DNA of 64,000 bases from Bacteroidales bacterium (GTDB taxonomy: Bacteria > Bacteroidota > Bacteroidia > Bacteroidales > ML635J-15), in the NCBI GenBank assembly GCA_017620015.1, contig JAFZRE010000039.1, forward strand, positions 37,535 to 101,534, read 5' to 3'. Numbering within the stretch: position 1 is the stretch's first letter; every line of letters starts with the position of its first letter. The position numbers and the translations under genes are program-made. Positions 8,255 through 17,471 of this stretch are shown one piece after another. Below the pieces are notes generated by a model. That model worked only from the letters and a program-made list of their open reading frames with translations, made no database searches and was not told where the DNA came from.

Positions 8255-10879
8255 TTACAGTACCTTTTCTATTTCAGCCTTTGCGAACGAAATGGCATCG
8301 TCAATCTTTGAGATGTCCTTTCCGCCTGCGGTTGCCATAAACGGCTGTCCACCGCCTCCGCCTTGCATAAGCTTTGCCGATTCGCGGACAAGGTTTCCTG
8401 CGTTCAAGCCTTTGTCCTTAACAAGGTTGTCGGACAAAGCAATGGCAAGTGCCGGCTTGTCGTCGCAAACGCTACCAACTATGCAGGCAAAGTTGTTGAG
8501 TTCGCCACGAAGCTGTGTGCAGATTTCCTTGATGTCGTTTCCGTTGTGACCATCTATGCGAGTGCAGATGAAAGTGGTTCCGTTGCGGTTTTCTGCTTTT
8601 TCAACCAATGATTTCTTCAACGACTTCAATTCTTCCAGCTTGTATGCTTCGACTTGCTTCTTGAGTGTGGCGTTTTCGTTCATCATTGTCTCGATTCCGC
8701 CTACAAGGTTCTTGGCATTGTTGAACTTGGCCGAGATTTCGCTCAAGGTGTCGATTTGCTTGAATATGTATTCCTGTGCTGCCTTGCCGGTTATTGCCTC
8801 GATACGGCGTACACCTGCAGCAATTGCGCTTTCCGAAATTATCTTGAAGAAACCAATCTGTCCTGTGCTTGCAACGTGTGTACCACCGCAAAGTTCTATC
8901 GATTCGCCGAACTTGATTACGCGGACAACCTTGCCGTACTTTTCACCGAAAAGTGCCATTGCACCCATTGCCTTGGCTTCCTCGATGTTTGCCGAGCGAT
9001 TTTCTTCCTTTACTATGTTCTGGCGTATCAACTCGTTGACGATGATTTCAGTCTTGCGGATTTCCTCTGCTGTCATCTTGTTGAAGTGAGCAAAGTCGAA
9101 ACGCAGTCGCTCATCGTTAACCATCGAACCTTTCTGTTCAACGTGTGTGCCGAGAACCGAACGCAATGCGTAGTGGAGTAGGTGGGTTGCCGTGTGGTTG
9201 TTTGTGATTTCGGTACGGCGTGCAGCGTCAACAATGATTTCAAAGTTGCCGTCGATGTTCTGCGGCATTTCCTTGGTAACGTGGATGCGCAGGTTGTGCT
9301 CTTCTATTGTATTAATAATAGGTATGCGCTTTTCGCCGTCAACGATTACGCCCTTGTCGCCAACCTGACCGCCTTTTTCGGCGTAGAAAGGTGTGCGGTC
9401 GAAGACAATGTGGTACAAAGTTTCGTTTTTCTGTACGACCTTGCGGTAGCGAAGTATGCTTGCGTTTTCGCGGAGGCTGTCGTAGCCGGTAAATTCGCAG
9501 TCGGCTTCATCGACGATTACCCAGTCGTCGGTGTTGACCTCGGCGGCGTTGCGGGCGCGTTCCTTCTGCTTTGCCATTTCTGCGTCGAAATCGGGCTTGT
9601 TTACCGTGTATCCCTTTTCGCGAGCGATAAGTTCGGTAAGGTCGAGCGGGAATCCGTAGGTGTCGTACAGCAGGAATGCCTGAACACCCGAAATTTCGGT
9701 TTTGCCTTCCGATTTCAGCTTGTCCATTTCGGTGTCGAGCAGACGCAGACCGCGTTCGAGCGTGCGCAGGAATACGGTTTCTTCCTCGTTGATGACCTTT
9801 TCGACCAAAGTCTTCTGCGAAACGAGTTCGGGGAACGAGTCGCCCATAAGGTCAACCAAAGTATCTACCAGTTTGTACATGAACGGCGTCTTGATGTCGA
9901 GGAAGGAATATGCGTAGCGAACGGCGCGGCGCAGGATTCGGCGGATTACATAGCCTGCCTTGTTGTTCGACGGCAACTGTCCGTCGGCAATGGCGAACGA
10001 AACAGCTCTCAAATGGTCGGCAACTACGCGCAAGGCGATGTCGGTTTTGTTGTCCACGCCATATTTTTTGCCCGAAATCTTTGAGATTTCACCAATAATT
10101 GTCTGGAAAATGTCGGTGTCGTAGTTAGATTTCTTGCCTTGCAGTACAGCGCACAGACGTTCGAATCCCATACCAGTGTCAATATGCTTCTGTGGCAGAG
10201 GTTCGAGTGTGCCGTCTGTTTTGCGGTTGTACTGAATGAACACAAGGTTCCATATTTCAATGACTTGCGGATTGTCCTTGTTGACAAGTTCTGCACCTGC
10301 GACTTTTGCACGCTCGTCGTCGTCTCGCAGGTCGATGTGAATTTCGGAGCAAGGTCCGCAGGGGCCTTGGTCGCCCATTTCCCAGAAGTTATCCTTCTTC
10401 GAACCATAGATTATGCGGTCTTTCGGGACATATTTCAGCCAGAAGTTTTCGGCTTCGTGGTCGATGTCAAGGTTTTCCTTCGGGTCGCCACCGAAAACTG
10501 TCACATACAGACGGTTCTTGTCGATTCCGTATTCTTCGGTAAGCAAGTTCCATGCAAAGCGTATCGCATCTTCCTTGAAATAGTCGCCAAACGACCAGTT
10601 ACCAAGCATTTCGAACATTGTGTGGTGGTAGGTGTCGTGTCCTACGTCCTCAAGGTCGTTGTGCTTTCCCGAAACGCGCAGACATTTCTGCGAGTCGGCA
10701 ACGCGAAGCGATTCGGGCTTGCGTATTCCGAGGAAAATATCCTTGAACTGGTTCATGCCGGCATTTGTAAACATCAGGGTGGGGTCGCCCTTTACTATCA
10801 TCGAGGAACTCGGAACAATCTTATGGCCGTTTCTCTCGAAGTAACTCTTGAATCTTGCTCTTATCTCTTTTGAGTTCAT
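8255..10879 (-). CDS. alaS: Alanyl-tRNA synthetase
   Basis: 874 aa, full length. It charges tRNA-Ala. The class II catalytic core is at the N-terminus ([15 protein letters not shown], then the [15 protein letters not shown] block). The editing domain holds the zinc motifs [11 protein letters not shown] and CGGTHV. The C-Ala oligomerisation domain is at the end, with [16 protein letters not shown]. The ATG at 10879 is followed directly by NSKEIRARF, the usual start. It is divergent from the M23 peptidase gene with about 115 bp between the starts, and monocistronic given its terminator. Confidence 0.98.
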   Translation of the reverse strand: MNSKEIRARFKSYFERNGHKIVPSSSMIVKGDPTLMFTNAGMNQFKDIFLGIRKPESLRVADSQKCLRVSGKHNDLEDVGHDTYHHTMFEMLGNWSFGDYFKEDAIRFAWNLLTEEYGIDKNRLYVTVFGGDPKENLDIDHEAENFWLKYVPKDRIIYGSKKDNFWEMGDQGPCGPCSEIHIDLRDDDERAKVAGAELVNKDNPQVIEIWNLVFIQYNRKTDGTLEPLPQKHIDTGMGFERLCAVLQGKKSNYDTDIFQTIIGEISKISGKKYGVDNKTDIALRVVADHLRAVSFAIADGQLPSNNKAGYVIRRILRRAVRYAYSFLDIKTPFMYKLVDTLVDLMGDSFPELVSQKTLVEKVINEEETVFLRTLERGLRLLDTEMDKLKSEGKTEISGVQAFLLYDTYGFPLDLTELIAREKGYTVNKPDFDAEMAKQKERARNAAEVNTDDWVIVDEADCEFTGYDSLRENASILRYRKVVQKNETLYHIVFDRTPFYAEKGGQVGDKGVIVDGEKRIPIINTIEEHNLRIHVTKEMPQNIDGNFEIIVDAARRTEITNNHTATHLLHYALRSVLGTHVEQKGSMVNDERLRFDFAHFNKMTAEEIRKTEIIVNELIRQNIVKEENRSANIEEAKAMGAMALFGEKYGKVVRVIKFGESIELCGGTHVASTGQIGFFKIISESAIAAGVRRIEAITGKAAQEYIFKQIDTLSEISAKFNNAKNLVGGIETMMNENATLKKQVEAYKLEELKSLKKSLVEKAENRNGTTFICTRIDGHNGNDIKEICTQLRGELNNFACIVGSVCDDKPALAIALSDNLVKDKGLNAGNLVRESAKLMQGGGGGQPFMATAGGKDISKIDDAISFAKAEIEKVL

Positions 10880-10929
10880 TTGTTAATCTATTGATTATCA
10901 GTAATAATTTTCTGTCTAGTTCCAAAAAT

Positions 10930-10988
10930 TTTGCAAAATTAAACAATATTGTTAATTTTGCACCGTTTTTTGTTAAAAACTATTTTTG
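10930..10988 (+). promoter_or_regulatory. Two overlapping Bacteroidota promoters sharing one TTTG box
   Basis: TTTG (10930-10933), 19 bp, TAatTTTG (10953-10960), 20 bp, TAttTTTG (10981-10988). The middle box can serve as the -7 of the first promoter and the -33 of the second. The second would start transcription almost at the ATG (10995), giving a leaderless mRNA. The first gives a leader of roughly 30 nt. Confidence 0.65.
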
Positions 10989-10994
10989 CGAAAG

Positions 10995-11972
10995 ATGAAA
11001 TTGTTTAGGAAGAAATACAAGTTCAACCGCGAGTCGTTGCAATACGAGGAAGTGAAATTCAGTTTCAAGAGATTCCTCGCAAGGATGATTCCTTATACAA
11101 TTTCCTCTGTTATCTTTGGCGCAGTGATAATGTTCCTATACATTGTTGTGTTTGAGTCGCCTGAAGAAAAAATCCTTCGTTCCGAAAACGAATATCTGGA
11201 GAAGAATTTCAAGGAGATGAGCCGCCGTCTGGAACAGAGCGACAGCCTTCTGAACGAAATGGCAAAGCGAGATAATTACATCTATCGTTCTTTGTTTGAA
11301 CAAGATACAATTCCTTGTACAATTCGTAATGCAGGTACTGGCGGTTCCGATGTTTATTCAAAGTACGACGGATACGAGACTTCCGACCTTGTAAAAAGTG
11401 TTGCCAAGAAACTTGACCGCATAGAGTCGAAGATGAATGTACAGAGTATGTCGTACGTTACAATTCTTGACGAAATAAAGCATCGCGAGAAGATAAGTTC
11501 CTCTCTGCCGGTTTTCCAGCCTATCCGTCCTGGTGATTTGACGAGCATAGGTTCCTACTTCGGCTACCGTATGCACCCTGTGCTTCATTTCTTGCGTATG
11601 CACACGGGCATTGACATGAACGCAGCAACTGGCACTCCTGTTTATGCTGCTGGTGATGGCGTTGTTGTTACTGCCGACGGCAACAATCACGGTTACGGCA
11701 ATATGGTTGAGATCGACCATAAGGTTGACGGACTTTCGTCGCGTTATGCCCACCTTAGCAAGATTCTGGTGAAGAAAGGTCAGTATGTTAAGCGTGGCGA
11801 ACTGATTGGCAAGGTCGGTAGCACAGGTATGTCAACAGGTCCGCATCTACATTACGAAGTTCTCATTGACGGCAAGCAGGTAAATCCGCTCAGGTATATG
11901 ATTACTCCTACGGCCGACGAATACAAGGCTATGATTGAGGCTGCCAACTACACTGGTGTTTCGTTTGATTAG
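10995..11972 (+). CDS. M23-family (LytM-type) murein endopeptidase, membrane-anchored
   Basis: 325 aa from the ATG at 10995; an in-frame TTG 9 nt earlier overlaps the -7 box and is less likely. The order is a basic cytoplasmic tail, a membrane helix at about 33-53, a coiled-coil at about 55-92, a linker, then a LytM domain from about 180. The zinc ligands are all present: H203xxxD207 (HTGID), the catalytic H253 of YAHLS, and H284-L-H286. This indicates an active D,D-endopeptidase of the periplasm, acting in cell-wall growth or division. The divergent neighbour is alaS. Confidence 0.9.
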   Translation: MKLFRKKYKFNRESLQYEEVKFSFKRFLARMIPYTISSVIFGAVIMFLYIVVFESPEEKILRSENEYLEKNFKEMSRRLEQSDSLLNEMAKRDNYIYRSLFEQDTIPCTIRNAGTGGSDVYSKYDGYETSDLVKSVAKKLDRIESKMNVQSMSYVTILDEIKHREKISSSLPVFQPIRPGDLTSIGSYFGYRMHPVLHFLRMHTGIDMNAATGTPVYAAGDGVVVTADGNNHGYGNMVEIDHKVDGLSSRYAHLSKILVKKGQYVKRGELIGKVGSTGMSTGPHLHYEVLIDGKQVNPLRYMITPTADEYKAMIEAANYTGVSFD

Positions 11973-12067
11973 TATAAAGGCTGTTAGACTTTTAGCCTGC
12001 AAGCCTGTTAGCCTTTTTCCAAAAAAATAAAATCCACAATCGTACTTCGTAAATCGTAAATCTTTCT

Positions 12068-12075
12068 TATCTTTG
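12068..12075 (+). promoter_or_regulatory. -7 box of the second zinc-ribbon gene
   Basis: TAtcTTTG 40 bp before the ATG at 12116. The upstream stretch (about 12040-12062) holds a short CGTAAAT repeat of a kind also found at 37710-37880 and 63760. Confidence 0.5.
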
Positions 12076-12115
12076 CGTTTGTTTTGAATTTGAATAACGC
12101 TAAATAGATAAAGTT

Positions 12116-13270
12116 ATGGCAGAATTTGACGAGTCTCAGTACGTTGACAACGAGTTCAAGGAGCCTGAAATCTCTCAGAAGAAGGAATTTAAGTGCAAGA
12201 ATTGTGGTGCATCACTGGTGTTTGAACCAGGAACTACATCGATGAAATGTCCGTATTGTGGCGCTGAAAACGAAATTGAAATAAGCGATGAGGTAATCGA
12301 GGAACTTGACCTTGAAGAATATCTTGCCAAGCTGGAGGCTGGTGGTGAGACTGGCGACGGCAACAAGCTGGAGGAGGTTTCTACCGTTGCTTGTAGCTCG
12401 TGCGGTGCTGTGGTTACCCTCGATGCAAACATAGTTTCCGATGAATGTCCGTTCTGCGGAACTAAATTGGTTGTCGCCAACGAATCGACCAAGAAGATGA
12501 TTAAGCCGAAGTCGGTGCTTCCGTTCAAGGTGAAATCGGAGGAAGCTTTGGATTCGTACCGCAAGTGGATAAAAGGCTTGTGGTTTGCACCACCTAAACT
12601 CAAGGTCTATGCTACCCAGTGCGAGAAGTTGGCTGGTATGTATCTGCCATACTGGACTTACGATGCACAGACAGAGTCGGACTACCGTGGTTTGCGTGGT
12701 GACGACTACACCGACACCGTTACCGTAACGGTAAACGGCAAGACCGAAACCCGTACAGTCGTAAAGACGCGCTGGACGCCAGTTTCGGGACATATAGGAC
12801 TGTTTTTCGACGATGTGCTTATTCCTGCATCCAAGACTTTGAACCGCAAGAAGATGGATGAACTCGAGCCTTGGGATTTGGAAAACCTTGTGCCTTACGA
12901 AGAAAAATTCCTTTCGGGTTTCCGTACCGAAACTTATCAGATGGGACTCAAAGAAGGTTACGAAGATGCAAAGGGTATAATGGAGCAAGGCATCAGGGCT
13001 GAGGTTCGTCGCGACATAGGTGGTGACCACCAGAAGATTACATCGTTGAGCATTCAGTTCTCCGACACTACTTTCAAGCACACCTTGCTGCCAATTTGGA
13101 TTAGTGCATACCGATTCAATGCCAAGGTTTACCGCTTCATCGTAAATGGCCGTACTGGAAAGGTCGCCGGCGACCGTCCTTGGTGCTGGTGGAAGATTAC
13201 GCTTTTCGTACTGGCTATAATCGCAGTGCTTGTTGGAATTTTCTATATTTATCAATATTTTGAATCGTAA
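12116..13270 (+). CDS. Double zinc-ribbon membrane-anchored protein (paralogue)
   Basis: 384 aa. An acidic N-terminus leads to two zinc ribbons: CKNCG...CPYCG (about 26-48) and CSSCG...CPFCG (about 94-117). A block starting KSVLPFKVKSEEAL follows, then a middle region with the threonine-rich turn TVTVTVNGKTETRT, and a C-terminal membrane helix (ITLFVLAIIAVLVGIFYIYQYF). It shares its architecture with the 6973-8043 protein and is probably an ancient duplicate, 4 kb away on the opposite strand. It stands alone with its own promoter. The function is unknown; a membrane-tethered adaptor is conceivable. Confidence 0.72.
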   Translation: MAEFDESQYVDNEFKEPEISQKKEFKCKNCGASLVFEPGTTSMKCPYCGAENEIEISDEVIEELDLEEYLAKLEAGGETGDGNKLEEVSTVACSSCGAVVTLDANIVSDECPFCGTKLVVANESTKKMIKPKSVLPFKVKSEEALDSYRKWIKGLWFAPPKLKVYATQCEKLAGMYLPYWTYDAQTESDYRGLRGDDYTDTVTVTVNGKTETRTVVKTRWTPVSGHIGLFFDDVLIPASKTLNRKKMDELEPWDLENLVPYEEKFLSGFRTETYQMGLKEGYEDAKGIMEQGIRAEVRRDIGGDHQKITSLSIQFSDTTFKHTLLPIWISAYRFNAKVYRFIVNGRTGKVAGDRPWCWWKITLFVLAIIAVLVGIFYIYQYFES

Positions 13271-13277
13271 TAGAGGT

Positions 13278-13371
13278 GTCATTCCACAATGCAGAACGAA
13301 CAGGCGTAGGAACGAGCCTTGTGAGTTCGCTTATGCGGAACTTTCTCATGAGCCAAAGGCGAATAATCTCC
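13278..13371. repeat. Partial copy of a dispersed repeat
   Basis: The first 64 bp (GTCATTCC ... CGGAAC) match the reverse complement of 29426-29489 at 52 of 64 positions by eye. Both copies continue to AATCTCCT after a divergent stretch. No gene is present. Confidence 0.7.
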
Positions 13372-13410
13372 TAAAAATTGTATTTAGAATCGTAATTAAA
13401 ATTAAATATC

Positions 13411-15066
13411 ATGAAGAAAATCAGTATTTTGATTGTAACTGCTGCATTGTTCGCTTGGTCGTGCAGCAACAAGGAAGAGGAAAAGAAAGAAGAGCCTAAG
13501 CAGGAAGTTTCAGAAATGCAGGCTTTGGTAAACAATTATGCCGTTGTCGATTTGAAGTCGGATTTGGTTTCGGAACTGAGTGACAACCAGAAGCAGATGC
13601 TGAAGAAGCTCATCGAGGTGGCCGATATTATGGAACAGGTCTTCTGGAAGGAAGCAATCGGTGAGAAAGAGGCTTTCCTCTCGTCTATTAAGGACGAAGA
13701 TGCCCGCAAGTATGCCGAAATAAACTATGGTCCGTGGGATCGTCTCGACGGCAATAAGGCATTCATCGAAGGTTATGGCGAAAAGCCCAAGGGTGCTTGC
13801 TTCTACCCGGCAGATATGACCGTTGAGGAATTCCATGCTCTTCCAGAAGAAGTTCGCAATGGCTGGTATTCGGTTATCCGCCGCAGCGAAGATGGTTCAC
13901 TTAAGGAAGTTCCTTATCACGAGGAATATCCAGAATTGCTCAAGGCTGCCGATTTGCTCGACGAGGCTGCTGAACTCGCAGAAGACGAAGGTTTCAAGAA
14001 ATATTTGAAACTCCGTGCTGAAGCTTTCCGCACCGACAAATATTTCGAGAGCGACTGCGCTTGGATGGATATGAAGACCAATTTGATTGACTTTGTTGTT
14101 GGTCCTATCGAAAGCTACGAGGACGAAATCAATGGTTCGCGCGCAGCACATTCGGGCCAGATTCTTATTAAGAATATGGAATGGACACGCAAAATCGAAC
14201 ATTACAATGCAATTCTCCAGACCTTGCAGTCGAATTTGCCTGTTGAACCGCAGTACAAGGCTGAAAGCGCAACCAACTCGGGCGACATGAATGTTTACGA
14301 TGTAGTTTATTCTGCTGGCGACTGCAACTCGGCAAGCAAGAACATTGCTATCAACCTGCCTAACGACCCGAATGTTCACGCAGCAAAGGGCTCGCGCAAG
14401 TTGCAGCTTAAGAATGCAATGAAGTTGAAATTCGACCAGATTCTTGTTCCTATTGCAGAACTTCTTATCGCTGATGACCAGTTGAAGAACATCGACTTCG
14501 AAAATGCTTTCTTCCAGAACGTTATGTTCCACGAAGTGGCTCATGGACTTGGTGTTAAGTTCACAATCAATCCTGATAAGAAGTCGGTTCGCGATGCTCT
14601 TGGCGATTCGTATAGTACAATCGAGGAGGCTAAGGCCGATATGCTTGGTCTTTACCTTGTTACAATGCTCCACGAAATGGGCGAAATCAAGGACCAGGAC
14701 TTGATGAACAACTATGTTACTTTCCTTGCTGGCATCTTCCGTTCTGTTCGTTTCGGTGCTGCTGAAGCTCACGGAAAGGCAAACATGATGGAATTTGCAT
14801 ATATCAAGGAAAATGGCGGTTTCAATTTCGACGAAGCAACAGGAAAGTATTCTGTTAACCTTGAAAAGATGCAGGAAGCTGTAAAATCTTTCGTTACAAA
14901 GGTTATCGTTCTTCAGGGTGATGGCAACAAGGCCGAAGTTGACAAGTGGATTAAGGAAAAGAGCGTTGTTACCGAGGACCTCCAGAAGAGCCTCGACAAG
15001 ATTGCCGGCGCTGGCATTCCTAAGGACATCGTTTACAGACAGGGAGCAGAAGTGCTTGGTTTGTAA
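13411..15066 (+). CDS. M49-type (dipeptidyl-peptidase III-like) lipoprotein metallopeptidase with HEXXH
   Basis: 551 aa. It has a lipoprotein signal, MKKISILIVTAALFAWSC, with lipobox cysteine 18, followed by a charged KEEEKKEE linker, so it is membrane-anchored outside the cytoplasm. YGPWDRL (106-112) is typical of the DPP III fold. The zinc motifs are HEVAH (374-378) and EEAKAD (405-410). Classical M49 enzymes have HEXXXH; short bacterial homologues of about 550 aa with HEXXH are known. This gene fits the short group. The likely role is periplasmic or surface peptide trimming. The terminator follows about 20 bp downstream. Confidence 0.8.
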   Translation: MKKISILIVTAALFAWSCSNKEEEKKEEPKQEVSEMQALVNNYAVVDLKSDLVSELSDNQKQMLKKLIEVADIMEQVFWKEAIGEKEAFLSSIKDEDARKYAEINYGPWDRLDGNKAFIEGYGEKPKGACFYPADMTVEEFHALPEEVRNGWYSVIRRSEDGSLKEVPYHEEYPELLKAADLLDEAAELAEDEGFKKYLKLRAEAFRTDKYFESDCAWMDMKTNLIDFVVGPIESYEDEINGSRAAHSGQILIKNMEWTRKIEHYNAILQTLQSNLPVEPQYKAESATNSGDMNVYDVVYSAGDCNSASKNIAINLPNDPNVHAAKGSRKLQLKNAMKLKFDQILVPIAELLIADDQLKNIDFENAFFQNVMFHEVAHGLGVKFTINPDKKSVRDALGDSYSTIEEAKADMLGLYLVTMLHEMGEIKDQDLMNNYVTFLAGIFRSVRFGAAEAHGKANMMEFAYIKENGGFNFDEATGKYSVNLEKMQEAVKSFVTKVIVLQGDGNKAEVDKWIKEKSVVTEDLQKSLDKIAGAGIPKDIVYRQGAEVLGL

Positions 15067-15087
15067 TTGATGCATTCAATATTGAGA

Positions 15088-15121
15088 GATGGACATTGGT
15101 TTCGGTGTCCATCTTTTTTTG
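15088..15121 (+). terminator. Terminator of the M49-type peptidase gene
   Basis: GATGGACA / TGTCCATC stem with a 10-nt loop and a T7 tail, 22 bp past the stop codon. Confidence 0.85.
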
Positions 15122-15128
15122 TTAATGT

Positions 15129-15297
15129 GAAACCCCTATGGGGTTGTTTTATATATGGTGTGTTTTTTATTGATATGCAACCTCTAACGAGGTTGATGAT
15201 ACAGGAAATGTGATGCAAAATATTTAATTTCCATTGCCCGTAGGGCATACATATCAGTAAAAAGCACTAATATCTGTATTTACCCTGTAGGGGTTTC
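15129..15297. repeat. Short element with 10-bp inverted ends and inner palindromes
   Basis: The ends GAAACCCCTA (15129-15138) and TAGGGGTTTC (15288-15297) are perfect inverted repeats. Inside are AACCCC-tat-GGGGTT, CAACCTC-taac-GAGGTTG (15178-15195), GCCC-gta-GGGC (15236-15246) and CCC-tgta-GGG. It fills the roughly 300-bp gap before mnmE. No ORF is supported. Confidence 0.55.
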
Positions 15298-15345
15298 AAT
15301 ATTTCGTAGAAGAAACAAAAGTGTACATTTCTACATTTTAATGAT

Positions 15346-15353
15346 TACCTTTG
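15346..15353 (+). promoter_or_regulatory. -7 box of mnmE
   Basis: TAccTTTG 16 bp before the mnmE ATG, which leaves a very short leader. Confidence 0.55.
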
Positions 15354-15369
15354 CACAAAATTTCTAATA

Positions 15370-16731
15370 ATGACATTCGGAACAACAATATGCGCCATAT
15401 CGACGGCTTCGGGGGCAGGGGCAATAGGCATTGTAAGGGTTAGCGGTGTCGATTCGTTCGCCATTGCACGGAATGTTGTCGTGCGCAAGTCCATTTTCGA
15501 CGCTGAAAGTCCGCGTACTATGCTTTTTACTGGCATAGTTGACGAAAATGGCACTCTGCTCGATGAGGCTATGGTGGTAAAGTTTGCTTCGCCTGCTTCG
15601 TTTTCGGGCGAAGATATGGTCGAGATATATTGCCACGGTTCCGAATACATCGAGCAAAAAATTCTGGCTGCGCTCACGCATTATGGTGCAGAGCTCGCTC
15701 GTCCTGGCGAATTTACGCAGAGGGCTTTCATTAATGGAAAGATGGACTTGTCGCAGTCGGAGGCAGTGGCCGACCTTATTTCAAGCAGTTCGGCGGAATC
15801 GCATCGTGTGGCAATGTCGCAACTGAAGGGTCAGGTGTCGTCTAAGATTTCAGAACTGCGTGGCAGAATGCTGGAACTCACTTCTCTGCTTGAGCTGGAA
15901 CTCGACTTTTCGGAAGAGGACGTTGAGTTTGCCGAACGCACCAAGTTGGTTTCTCTGATTGACGAGATTTGTGCCGAAACCGAAAAACTTATCCGCAGTT
16001 TCGAATATGGTAACGCTGTGAAGTTGGGTGTGCCGGTTGCCATTGTCGGAGAGCCGAATGCAGGGAAATCAACGCTTTTGAACGCCATATTGCACGAGGA
16101 CAGGGCAATAGTTTCGTCGGTGGCAGGAACAACTCGCGACACGATAGAGGAGGAGTTTGTCCTCGACGGAATACGCTTCCGCTTTATCGACACGGCTGGC
16201 ATTCGTAATGCCGACAACGAAGTGGAAGAACTTGGAATCCAACGTACCTATTCAAAGCTGAAGTCGGCGCGGATTGTCGTGCTAGTGCTAGATGCGTCGG
16301 CAGAAAAGCTGCATAACGACGAGATTGTTGCATCTATCGAAAAGGAGATTTCCGACGAGACGAAACTTATAGTGGTGCTCAACAAGTCTGACATTTGCGA
16401 TGCCGAATATGGATATGGCGATTCTCTGCTGATTTCTGCTCTCGATGGTTCGAATGTCGATGCTTTGTGCCAGAGGTTCGTGGAATATGTTACGTCGTTG
16501 AAATCCGAAACTGCCGACGTTGTCATTACCAATGTGCGTCATGTCGCATCGCTTACGGCTGCTCGCGATTTGTTGTTGTCGACGCGACAAGCGATAGGGG
16601 AGGGCGTTCCTTCCGATTTCATTGCTCAGGATTTGCGCGAGGCAAATTATCATCTTGGAGAAATAACAGGCGCAATCAGTACCGATGAGGTGCTGGGTAG
16701 TATTTTCTCAAAGTTCTGTATTGGGAAGTAG
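15370..16731 (+). CDS. mnmE: tRNA-5-carboxymethylaminomethyl-uridine GTPase MnmE
   Basis: 453 aa. With MnmG it modifies the wobble U34 of several tRNAs. The N-terminal folate-binding domain begins GTTICAISTASGAGAIGIVR. The helical region holds the inserted G domain: P-loop [13 protein letters not shown]2 GTTRDT, G3 DTAGIR and G4 NKSD. The protein ends with the catalytic FSKFCIGK motif. MnmG is not in the window. Length and all motifs are normal. Confidence 0.97.
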   Translation: MTFGTTICAISTASGAGAIGIVRVSGVDSFAIARNVVVRKSIFDAESPRTMLFTGIVDENGTLLDEAMVVKFASPASFSGEDMVEIYCHGSEYIEQKILAALTHYGAELARPGEFTQRAFINGKMDLSQSEAVADLISSSSAESHRVAMSQLKGQVSSKISELRGRMLELTSLLELELDFSEEDVEFAERTKLVSLIDEICAETEKLIRSFEYGNAVKLGVPVAIVGEPNAGKSTLLNAILHEDRAIVSSVAGTTRDTIEEEFVLDGIRFRFIDTAGIRNADNEVEELGIQRTYSKLKSARIVVLVLDASAEKLHNDEIVASIEKEISDETKLIVVLNKSDICDAEYGYGDSLLISALDGSNVDALCQRFVEYVTSLKSETADVVITNVRHVASLTAARDLLLSTRQAIGEGVPSDFIAQDLREANYHLGEITGAISTDEVLGSIFSKFCIGK

Positions 16732-16745
16732 AACTCAAAAAACAA

Positions 16746-16753
16746 TATATTTG
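16746..16753 (+). promoter_or_regulatory. -7 box upstream of the hemerythrin gene
   Basis: TAtaTTTG 28 bp before the ATG. A TTG lies 22 bp upstream of it, slightly beyond ideal spacing. Confidence 0.5.
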
Positions 16754-16781
16754 CATTTCAAAACATATAGCTCATAATAAA

Positions 16782-17471
16782 ATGAATAATTGTACACCTA
16801 TATTCACGGCAAAGACAAAAATGGCCGAAATAATTACCGATTACTCGCTGCTCACAATCATCGACAGGCTCAACATAAAGTTGGGATTCGGTGATGCCAG
16901 CATTGACGAAATTTGCCGTCGGCACAACCTTTCTACCGACCTTTTCCTAATGATTTGTCGAGTGTACGCTTTCGGCGGATTTGCTCCGGACATTAGCAAC
17001 CTGACCAAAGGTGACATTCCCAAGTTAATAGGCTATCTGCAACGTACGCACAAGTACTGGATTGAAAGTTTCTTCCCAAACCTACACTCCAACATACACA
17101 TGATGTTCGAGTCGTGCGACGAAAGGAGCGCCAAAATCCTTAACAAGTTCTACGACGACTACGACGACGAAATCAAAAAACATCTCGACTACGAAGAAAA
17201 TACGGTTTTCCCATACATAATTTCGCTTGGCGAAGGCAAGAAAGATGTTGCAAACAAATTCCGTATCAAGGATTTCGAGGAGAATCATAGCAACATCGAG
17301 GAGAAACTGCATGACCTCAAGAATATAGTTATAAAGTACCTTCCCGAAAGTGCTTCACAGCAGTCGCGCATAAACGTGCTGAACGAAATTTTCAAGATTG
17401 AGAACGATCTATGCAAGCACTCTGTCATCGAAAATAAGATACTTATTCCGTTGGTTTCTAAATATGAATAA
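16782..17471 (+). CDS. Hemerythrin-like (HHE) di-iron protein
   Basis: 229 aa, soluble. The N-terminal 75 residues resemble the small helical domain found in front of hemerythrin-type iron-sulfur repair proteins of Bacteroidota (LGFGDASIDEICRRHNLS). The four-helix HHE part starts near 88. Likely iron ligands are H90, H134xxxE138, H169 and H213xxxE217. Such proteins bind O2, NO or release iron under nitrosative stress. The CxxC-type cysteines of YtfE/ScdA are absent. The stop codon overlaps the start of a LuxR-type regulator, which points to joint sensing and regulation, an inference from position. Confidence 0.8.
   Translation: MNNCTPIFTAKTKMAEIITDYSLLTIIDRLNIKLGFGDASIDEICRRHNLSTDLFLMICRVYAFGGFAPDISNLTKGDIPKLIGYLQRTHKYWIESFFPNLHSNIHMMFESCDERSAKILNKFYDDYDDEIKKHLDYEENTVFPYIISLGEGKKDVANKFRIKDFEENHSNIEEKLHDLKNIVIKYLPESASQQSRINVLNEIFKIENDLCKHSVIENKILIPLVSKYE

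Noticed and set aside
9182..10084. Long plus-strand open frame (300 aa) opposite alaS
   Set aside because: Antisense shadow of a strongly conserved gene; composition is Val/Phe/Cys-rich with no motif or promoter.
12212..13282. 356-aa minus-strand frame opposite the second zinc-ribbon gene
   Set aside because: The plus-strand frame has four intact zinc motifs and a promoter; the antisense frame has neither domains nor a start signal.
13897..15075. 392-aa minus-strand frame opposite the M49-type peptidase
   Set aside because: Antisense shadow; the sense strand carries a lipobox, a zinc motif and a terminator in the right orientation.
17398..17463. Upstream extension of the LuxR regulator start
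   Set aside because: The extra 22 codons lie within the hemerythrin gene, and the receiver fold begins only after the ATG at 17464/17473.
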